From positions 1 through 20,354 of the forward strand of contig CAMDCC010000015.1 in assembly GCA_945889545.1 (NCBI GenBank): a DNA stretch of 20,354 nucleotides, read 5' to 3'. Under the pieces are notes generated by a model, which made no database searches, was not told the origin of the DNA, and worked only from the letters and a program-made list of their open reading frames with translations. Position 1 is the stretch's first letter; every line of letters starts with the position of its first letter. The position numbers were made by a program, and so were the translations under genes. Below, one piece after another: positions 15,315 to 20,354 of the stretch. Source of the DNA: Bifidobacterium breve. GTDB lineage: Bacteria > Actinomycetota > Acidimicrobiia > IMCC26256 > PALSA-555.

Positions 15315-16151
15315 CGCATCGACGGTGTTCGAGAGGAGCATGGCGCGGGTGGTCGGACCGACCCCACCGAGACGTGGGGTGATCCATCCGGCGACCTCGG
15401 CCACCGATTCGTCGACGTCGGGGACCACCTTGCGGCCGTCCATCGTGATCCCGGCGCTCACGACCGCGGCGCCGGGCTTCACCATGTCGGGTGTGACAAT
15501 CGACGCTCGGCCCGCAGCGGCGATGAGGATGTCGGCCCGCCGCGTGTACGACGCGAGGTCGTCGACACCGGTGTGTACGACCGTCACTGCCGCGTTGGCG
15601 TTCGGCTCCTTGAGCGCGAGCAGCAGCGCGAGCGGTCGACCGATCGTGAGCCCGCGCCCGATGATCACCACGTGCTTGCCGGCGATCTCCACCCCGTGCT
15701 CGGCCAGCAGACCCTGGATGCCGAGCGGTGTGCACGGCCTCGGTCCCTTCACGCCCATGACCAGCCGCCCGAGGTTCACGGGGTGGAGCCCGTCGGCGTC
15801 CTTCTCGGGGTCGATGGCCAACAACGCGGCTGCCTCGTCGATGCCGTCGGGGAGCGGGAGCTGCACGATGAACGCGTCGACGGCGGGATCGTGGTTGAAC
15901 GCGTTGATCTCGGCGTGAAGATGCGTCCACGAAACGTCGGCTGGCAGCTCACGGTGGTGCGAGCCGATTCCAATCTCGGCACCGTCGTCACGCTTCGAGC
16001 GCACATACGCCGACGAGTTGGGATCGTCACCCACGAGAATCGTGCCGAGCCCAGGCGTGATCCCGCGGTCGATGAGCGCGTCGACACGGCCGCGCAGACG
16101 CTCCTTCGTACGTTCCAAGAACGCGTTGCCGTCGAGCAGTTCTGCGCTCAA
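15279..16151 (-). CDS. folD: bifunctional methylenetetrahydrofolate dehydrogenase / methenyltetrahydrofolate cyclohydrolase
   Basis: This 290-residue enzyme interconverts 5,10-methylene- and 10-formyl-tetrahydrofolate, supplying the formyl donor used by PurN and PurH. The active-site pair is Tyr49 and Lys53 in AYVRSK. It also has VQLPLPDGID, DADGLHPVNLG, PCTPLGI, the NADP-binding IIGRGLTIGRPLA (a common actinobacterial variant of GRSxxVGRP) and the C-terminal GGVGPTTRAMLL, which is usually GGVGPMTR. The start is TTG at 16151; it overlaps the purH stop as TTGA and aligns with the family N-terminus (LSAELLDGNAF). The open frame continues upstream through purH but is not coding there. The last codons, AERRAGLDSER, lie in a repeat. 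Co-expression with purH by translational coupling is very likely. Confidence 0.95.
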   Translation of the reverse strand: MSAELLDGNAFLERTKERLRGRVDALIDRGITPGLGTILVGDDPNSSAYVRSKRDDGAEIGIGSHHRELPADVSWTHLHAEINAFNHDPAVDAFIVQLPLPDGIDEAAALLAIDPEKDADGLHPVNLGRLVMGVKGPRPCTPLGIQGLLAEHGVEIAGKHVVIIGRGLTIGRPLALLLALKEPNANAAVTVVHTGVDDLASYTRRADILIAAAGRASIVTPDMVKPGAAVVSAGITMDGRKVVPDVDESVAEVAGWITPRLGGVGPTTRAMLLSNTVDAAERRAGLDSER

Positions 16152-17674
16152 TGGAGGAAGTGCCGTTCGCCGGTGAAGACCATCGCGACGCCGAGCTCGT
16201 CGGCGCGCTTGATGGTCTCCTCGTCGCGCATCGCGCCACCGGGTTGGATGATCACCGCAACGCCGGCCGCGGCCGCGGCCTCGATGCCGTCGGGGAACGG
16301 GTAGAAGGCGTCGCTCGCGCACGCGCCACCTGCGGCGCGCCCATCGGCCTTCTTCGCGGCGATCTCGCCGGCCTCGACCCGGTTCTGCTGACCGGCGCCG
16401 ATGCCGACCGCTTGGCCGTCCTTCACGAGCACGATCGCATTCGACTTCACATGGCCGGTGATGCGCCAAGCCAGCTCCACGTCGCGCCATTGCGCGTCGG
16501 TCGGCGCCACCTTCGTGACCACCTGCCAGTCGTTGCGTCCGGCTACGAACGAGTGCGGCTCCTGCACGAGGAATCCACCAGAGATCTGGCGCACGTCGAG
16601 CGTGAGCGGCGCGGGCGCCGGTGCTTCGAGGATGCGCGTGTTCTTACGCTTGGCGATCAAGGCGTCGATGGTGCCGTCTTCGTAGCTGGGGAAGATGACC
16701 ACGTCGGCTTGCGGCCCAGCCACCATCAGCTCGACAGTTGCTGCATCGAGCGGTCGGTTGCACGCCACGATCCCACCGAACGCGGACCGCTCGTCACACT
16801 CGAGCGCACGTTGGTAGGCAGTGGCGAGATCGCCGGCCACCGCAACCCCACACGGGTTCGCGTGCTTGATGATGGCGCAGGCCGGCTGATCTCCCGGCAG
16901 ATCGTGAACCACACGCCACGCGGCGTCGGTGTCGTAGAAGTTGAGGTACGAGAGTGCGAGCCCGGCGTGCTGGTGCACGTCGTCCCACCAGCTCTCCGTG
17001 CCAGCCATGCGATAGCGCGCGGCTTGCTGGTGTGGGTTCTCGCCGTAGCGCAACACGTCGTCGGTGCGCTCGAGCGTGAACACGAGATGACCGGGCAGCA
17101 AGTCGTCGGGCATCTGATCAGTGCCCTCCAGCCAACGGACGATCGCCGCGTCGAACTTGGCGGTGCAGGCGAACGCTTCGAGGGCGAGGGCCCGACGCGT
17201 CTCTTCCGAGAGCTCGCCGTCGCCGGTCCGGAGCTCTTCGAGGATGCCGTCGTACTGCTCGGGGCTGGTGACCACGCCCACCCACGCGTGGTTCTTGGCC
17301 GCGGCCCGCACCATGGCCGGGCCACCGATGTCGATGGTCTCGATGTCGGGGCGCTCGTGGAAGGGATAGAGGTTCACCACGACGAGGTCGAAGGGCTGGA
17401 TGCCGTACGTCTGGAGGTCGGTGCGATGCGAGTCCTTGCCGAGATCGGCGAGGATGCCGCCGTGGATCTTCGGGTGCAGGGTGACCACCCGGTGGTCGAG
17501 CATCTCGGGTGATCCCGTCACGTCGGCCACGGACGTGACCGGTACGCCGCCTTCAGCGATCACCGTTGCGGTGCCACCCGACGACACCAGCTCGAACCCG
17601 AGCTCGTACAGCCCCTTGGCGAAGTCGACAAGGCCGGTCTTGTCGAACACCGAGAGCAGCGCCCGCCGCGTCAC
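16148..17674 (-). CDS. purH: bifunctional AICAR transformylase / IMP cyclohydrolase
   Basis: This 508-residue enzyme carries out the last two steps of IMP synthesis. The N-terminal cyclohydrolase part has SVFDKTG at 8-14, SSGGTA at 31-36, TLHPKIHGG at 65-73 and NLYPF at 101-105. The C-terminal transformylase part has RYGENPHQ at 219-226 and the catalytic Lys270-His271 in KHANPCG. Length and order match the family. The start is GTG at 17674, which overlaps the purN stop as GTGA, giving direct translational coupling. The downstream end overlaps folD. The usual sets of catalytic residues are present, and nothing unusual is seen. Confidence 0.97.
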   Translation of the reverse strand: MTRRALLSVFDKTGLVDFAKGLYELGFELVSSGGTATVIAEGGVPVTSVADVTGSPEMLDHRVVTLHPKIHGGILADLGKDSHRTDLQTYGIQPFDLVVVNLYPFHERPDIETIDIGGPAMVRAAAKNHAWVGVVTSPEQYDGILEELRTGDGELSEETRRALALEAFACTAKFDAAIVRWLEGTDQMPDDLLPGHLVFTLERTDDVLRYGENPHQQAARYRMAGTESWWDDVHQHAGLALSYLNFYDTDAAWRVVHDLPGDQPACAIIKHANPCGVAVAGDLATAYQRALECDERSAFGGIVACNRPLDAATVELMVAGPQADVVIFPSYEDGTIDALIAKRKNTRILEAPAPAPLTLDVRQISGGFLVQEPHSFVAGRNDWQVVTKVAPTDAQWRDVELAWRITGHVKSNAIVLVKDGQAVGIGAGQQNRVEAGEIAAKKADGRAAGGACASDAFYPFPDGIEAAAAAGVAVIIQPGGAMRDEETIKRADELGVAMVFTGERHFLH

Positions 17675-18297
17675 GACGCACCATCCGATGTTCTCGGCAC
17701 GTTGAGCACGTCCATAGGTTGTTCAGCGTGCCGAGAATCCGTCTCTTGCTCCAGTTGCTCACGAATCACCTTGGGATACAGCCGTCGCTCGACTTCCTTG
17801 ATGCGCTCATGCAGGGATTCCTCAGTGTCGTCGGCGAGCACGGCCACCTCTTCCTGCGCAAGGATCGGGCCCTCGTCGACTTCGAGCGTGGCGAGGTGCA
17901 CGGTGCATCCGGTCACGTCGGCGCCGGCGGCGAGCGCGTCGCGCACCGCGTACCACCCCTTGAACGCGGGCAGCAGCGCGGGGTGCGTGTTCAAGATCCG
18001 CGCGGGATACGCGTCGTGGATCTCCTGCGACAGGATCGTGCCAAAGCCCGCCATCGCCACGAGATCCACCTCGTGGCGCTTGAGTGCGTCGACGACGCGA
18101 TGCGTGTAGCCGTCGCGGTCGAAGTCGTCGCCAAACGACTCCCGCTCGACGAGCTCGACCGGGGCACCGGCCGCCTCGGCCCGCCCGATCGCGGCGCACT
18201 CACGGTCGACCACCACGAGGGCGACGGGCAGCTCGGCATCCAGGATCGCCTGGAGGATCGTCCCGCTCCCCGATGCGAGCACTCCGAGCCGACCCAT
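17671..18297 (-). CDS. purN: phosphoribosylglycinamide formyltransferase
   Basis: This 208-residue enzyme formylates GAR using 10-formyl-tetrahydrofolate in purine synthesis. The catalytic residues are Asn103 and His105 in ILNTHPALLPAF and Asp141 in EVDEGPILAQEEV. The N-terminal phosphate-binding loop is SGSGTILQAI; position 14 is Ile where E. coli has Asn (GNGSN), a variant I regard as lineage-typical rather than damaging. The C-terminal 15 or so residues after EQLEQE are probably non-conserved. It is the first gene of the purN-purH-folD unit. TACTGT ends seven bases before its ATG and there is no Shine-Dalgarno sequence, which suggests a leaderless message. Confidence 0.95.
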   Translation of the reverse strand: MGRLGVLASGSGTILQAILDAELPVALVVVDRECAAIGRAEAAGAPVELVERESFGDDFDRDGYTHRVVDALKRHEVDLVAMAGFGTILSQEIHDAYPARILNTHPALLPAFKGWYAVRDALAAGADVTGCTVHLATLEVDEGPILAQEEVAVLADDTEESLHERIKEVERRLYPKVIREQLEQETDSRHAEQPMDVLNVPRTSDGAS

Positions 18298-18304
18298 GTT
18301 GCGG

Positions 18305-18310
18305 ACAGTA
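18305..18310 (-). promoter_or_regulatory. possible -10 element of a leaderless purN promoter
   Basis: Read on the minus strand, TACTGT (within GGATACTGTCC) ends 7 bases before the purN ATG. This fits the pattern at other first genes in the window. No PurR-type operator could be recognised in the divergent region. Confidence 0.35.
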
Positions 18311-18374
18311 TCCGACGGGCTCGGTGGACCCCCCGCCGCCGCTGAGTCTCCCGCGACCCGCCCGAGGGTCCTTG

Positions 18375-18431
18375 CATCACCCTCAGATCCGTGATGGGCT
18401 GCCTCTGGGCGCCCGAACGGCGGTAGCGCCC
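18375..18431. other. two inverted repeats in the purN / membrane-protein divergent region
   Basis: CATCAC at 18375-18380 mirrors GTGATG at 18391-18396 with a 10-base gap. GGGCGC at 18407-18412 mirrors GCGCCC at 18426-18431 with a 13-base gap. The region between the divergent genes is 164 bases long. The first pair could be an operator, and the second a hairpin in the leader of the plus-strand gene, ending 17 bases before its GGAGG. Both are short enough to be chance. Confidence 0.25.
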
Positions 18432-18461
18432 CTCACTCATTGTCGTTCGGAGGCAACCGGA

Positions 18462-18935
18462 ATGGCCGTAGACATCAACAAGCTCTCCCGAGGCGAGCAG
18501 ATCATCGGCGTCAGCGGGATCGTTCTCTTCATCTTCTCGTTCTTCAAGTGGTACGGCGTCGACATCGGCGGCGGCAAGGTCGGCGGTGTCGACATCCCCG
18601 GTTTTTCGGCAAGTGCGAACGGCTGGGATACAACGCTCGGTCTCTTCGCAGCGATCATCGCCCTCATCATGGTGGCGCAGATCGCCGCGACGAAGTTCGG
18701 TGGCGTGAAGATGCCCGACCTGGGCAGCATCACCTGGGGCCAGGTGCACCTGGGCCTGGGTGGACTCGCCCTCCTCTGCATGGTCATCCGGCTCATCGAC
18801 GCCGGTGACGGTGTGGGCCGCAAGTTCGGCCTGTTCGTCAGCTTCGTAGCGGCGATCGGCCTTGCTGCCGGTGGCTACCTGAAGTTCCAGGAAGAGAAGT
18901 CAGGCGGAAGCGCACCCACGCCTCCGGCTGCCTGA
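18462..18935 (+). CDS. four-helix membrane protein of unknown function
   Basis: I do not recognise this 157-residue protein by name. It shows four hydrophobic segments, about residues 14-31, 58-77, 93-110 and 122-141. A Gly-rich external loop after the first helix contains IPGFSASANGW, and a short polar tail rich in Ser/Pro/Ala closes the protein. The pattern of a charged KLSRGEQIIG start, a helix ending FFKWYG and a loop with a conserved-looking N-G-W is one I associate with small actinobacterial membrane proteins of unknown role. The ATG at 18462 has a clean GGAGG (18449-18453) eight bases upstream. The open frame extends further 5' but not with a credible start. A strong hairpin follows the gene. 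It is divergent from purN. Confidence 0.75.
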   Translation: MAVDINKLSRGEQIIGVSGIVLFIFSFFKWYGVDIGGGKVGGVDIPGFSASANGWDTTLGLFAAIIALIMVAQIAATKFGGVKMPDLGSITWGQVHLGLGGLALLCMVIRLIDAGDGVGRKFGLFVSFVAAIGLAAGGYLKFQEEKSGGSAPTPPAA

Positions 18936-18957
18936 TCGCTCCACACGAAGTCGAGAC

Positions 18958-18979
18958 GGCCCCCGCTTCGGCGGGGGCC
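18958..18979 (+). terminator. strong hairpin terminator after the four-helix membrane protein
   Basis: GGCCCCCGC at 18958-18966 pairs perfectly with GCGGGGGCC at 18971-18979 around a TTCG loop, 22 bases after the stop codon. A T-run is absent, as is common in high-GC actinobacteria. It separates the two membrane-protein genes into different transcription units. Confidence 0.75.
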
Positions 18980-19056
18980 GCTTCGCGTCACCATCGGTTG
19001 ACGGCCGCGTCTCTGGCGCGTCAGGCTGCCGCTCTTCTCACAACTGGGGGAACCAC

Positions 19057-20070
19057 ATGACTGCACCTTCCACCGACGCGACATCAGAGAGCCTCTTGGA
19101 TCGGCTCGGGTGGCGCGCCGAGCGCCGGCCCGAGCCCGGCTTCGCGCACACACTCGGAGCTGCTGCCGCGGCCTTCCTTGTGTTCGCAACGTTCTTCCTC
19201 ATCATCGAGATCACCGGGAGCGACGACCCGACACTCGTGGGCGTCGCGCTCAACGCCATCCTCTTCGTCGGCGCATTCGTGCTCGGCTCGCAGCAGTCCG
19301 GCCCGGTTCGCTCAGCCGCTGTCACCGTCATGGTCCTCACGGTGCCGATCATCTGGTTCTTCCTGTTCCTCGGGAACGGCGGTAGCGGGGACGGGGACCT
19401 GCGCGGCATCTACCTGCTCGCGCTCGCCACCTACGCCGTGCTCTACCTGCTGGTGTGGACGAAGGGCCGGGCCATCTTCTTGGGGCTCGCGCTGCTCATC
19501 CTCTTCTCGTGGGTCGTGTGGGAGATCGACAGCGGCCAGAACCAACTGCCGTTCCAAGATCAGATCTCTTCGCAGACGGGCGGCACGCCGTTCGACTCGG
19601 GCGACTCATTCGGCTCGGGTGACAACACCGACGCAACGTCCACTGCGGCGCTGGTGATCGGTTTGATCTACCTCGCAGCCGCAGCCGCGCTCGACCGCAA
19701 GAAGCTCGCCGGTGCCGCTACACCCTTCATCGCAGTCGGAGGCATCGCGACCGTCGCAGGAGCTGTGGCGCTCGTCGGCGACTCGAGCGCGATTGCCGGT
19801 GGGCTCACGTTGGCCGTGTCGGGAGCAGTGGTCGGCCTCGTGGGAGGACTCGGCACGGACCGACGGTTCTCGACCTGGTTCGGCGTCTTGATGGTCTTTC
19901 TCGGTCTGACCATCGTGGTCGCCGATACCGCCGACTCCAACCTCGGCTTCGCGGGCTTCTTCGCGGTGCTCGCAATCGTGATCGCAGCTGCGGCGAACTT
20001 CGTCGCGCCGAAGCTCGACGAGCACGTGGACGGCGACATCAATGCGGGGAAGACCAGCGATTCCGCTTGA
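19057..20070 (+). CDS. polytopic membrane protein of unknown function
   Basis: This 337-residue protein is an unidentified integral membrane protein with about ten hydrophobic helices, five on each side of a polar loop. That loop (about residues 160-200) is rich in Gly, Ser, Asp and Thr (GDSFGSGDNTDATST), and looks like an exposed flexible linker. The first 25 residues are polar and basic, and no signal peptide is needed. No transporter motif, Walker motif or catalytic residue stands out. The two five-helix halves do not look like close copies of each other. ATG at 19057 is preceded by GGGGGAA at 19046-19052. It lies after the hairpin terminator and is therefore probably transcribed alone; it converges on sucD. 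The 59 bases between them show no clear terminator. Confidence 0.7.
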   Translation: MTAPSTDATSESLLDRLGWRAERRPEPGFAHTLGAAAAAFLVFATFFLIIEITGSDDPTLVGVALNAILFVGAFVLGSQQSGPVRSAAVTVMVLTVPIIWFFLFLGNGGSGDGDLRGIYLLALATYAVLYLLVWTKGRAIFLGLALLILFSWVVWEIDSGQNQLPFQDQISSQTGGTPFDSGDSFGSGDNTDATSTAALVIGLIYLAAAAALDRKKLAGAATPFIAVGGIATVAGAVALVGDSSAIAGGLTLAVSGAVVGLVGGLGTDRRFSTWFGVLMVFLGLTIVVADTADSNLGFAGFFAVLAIVIAAAANFVAPKLDEHVDGDINAGKTSDSA

Positions 20071-20129
20071 GACGTTGAAGACCTAATCCTCTGAAGATTG
20101 GACGGCCGAGGGTCGTCGTCAGGCTCACC

Positions 20130-20354
20130 TCAGAGTTTGGCGACGACCCCGACCATCTTCTCCCCGGCTTCTGTCGGGTTCTGTGCCACCAGCACCCCCG
20201 CGTCGGCGAGCGCTTCCATCTTTGCGGCCGCCGTTCCCTTGCCGCCGGAGACGATCGCCCCGGCGTGGCCCATCTTCTTGCCCGGGGGCGCCGTCACACC
20301 GGCCACGTATGACACGACTGGCTTGCTCATCTCGGCCTTGATGAACGCGGCGGC
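20130..20354 (-). CDS. sucD: succinyl-CoA synthetase alpha subunit, C-terminal part
   Basis: This is the last 74 residues and stop codon of SucD; the gene continues beyond the window edge. The protein pairs with SucC to make succinate and ATP or GTP from succinyl-CoA in the citric acid cycle. The segment GKKMGHAGAIVSGGKGTAAAK contains the active-site histidine that is phosphorylated during catalysis (codon at 20265-20267). The following helix and the LADAGVLVAQNPTEAGEKM end match the family. The frame is open to position 20354, so the ATG at 20330 is an internal methionine and not the start. It is on the same strand as mdh and icd, which are separated from it by the plus-strand membrane proteins. 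Confidence 0.95.
   Translation of the reverse strand, partial: AAAFIKAEMSKPVVSYVAGVTAPPGKKMGHAGAIVSGGKGTAAAKMEALADAGVLVAQNPTEAGEKMVGVVAKL

Noticed and set aside
15152..15930. Alternative minus-strand frames across folD and the repeats
   Set aside because: They are out of frame with the conserved FolD motifs. Only the short tails in the repeats are of interest, and there is no evidence that they are translated.
18298..18461. Purine riboswitch or PurR operator upstream of purN
   Set aside because: No conserved riboswitch core or known operator could be recognised. If purN is leaderless, there is no leader to hold a riboswitch.
20071..20129. Terminator between the polytopic membrane protein and sucD
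   Set aside because: Only a 4-bp AATC/GATT pairing is visible, too weak to call.

Overview
The window is high-GC, densely packed DNA whose gene content (split purN and purH followed by folD, an NADP-type icd, an NAD-type mdh, sucD, a sulfotransferase beside a DUF1214 protein, PspA, Thr-rich lipoproteins) suggests an actinobacterium. My best guess is class Acidimicrobiia or a close relative. This is inferred from gene content and protein style, not from a marker gene. No tRNA, rRNA, CRISPR array, transposase or phage gene was seen.

Layout. (1) 1-3569, lipid and accessory metabolism: a PAPS-type sulfotransferase (+) converges on a DUF1214 protein (-), and upstream of that on the minus strand lie a MOSC-domain protein and a short CrtC/lipocalin-like protein. 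(2) 3590-10854, all on the plus strand: an alpha/beta hydrolase, a CbbX/SpoVK-type AAA+ ATPase with a TerB-like N-terminal region, a membrane-anchored solute-binding-like protein, a secreted solute-binding-like protein fused to a von Willebrand A domain, a two-helix membrane protein with a long coiled coil, a 97-98 bp tandem repeat array, and PspA. (3) 10913-11839: a purple-acid-phosphatase-like lipoprotein (+). (4) 11858-18297, all on the minus strand, listed in transcription order: purN, purH, folD, a small zinc-ribbon membrane protein, icd, a J-domain protein, mdh. (5) 18462-20070: two multi-pass membrane proteins (+) separated by a strong hairpin. (6) 20130-20354: the 3' end of sucD (-), cut by the window edge.

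How the genes may work together. purN and purH supply two folate-dependent transformylase steps of purine synthesis, and folD interconverts one-carbon folates, so their overlap (GTGA and TTGA junctions) makes sense as one coupled unit. icd, mdh and sucD are citric-acid-cycle genes on the same strand. The most interesting part is the 4516-10854 cluster. It combines a cytoplasmic AAA+ remodeler, two transporter-less binding-protein folds outside the membrane (one with an intact MIDAS), a membrane coiled-coil protein and PspA, which together look like a candidate envelope-sensing or envelope-repair module. That function is inference.

Two sequence-level patterns stand out. Several probable first genes have a TANNNT hexamer only 7-9 bases before the start codon, as expected for leaderless transcripts. 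Two unrelated repeat arrays each begin inside the 3' end of a gene and include its stop codon.
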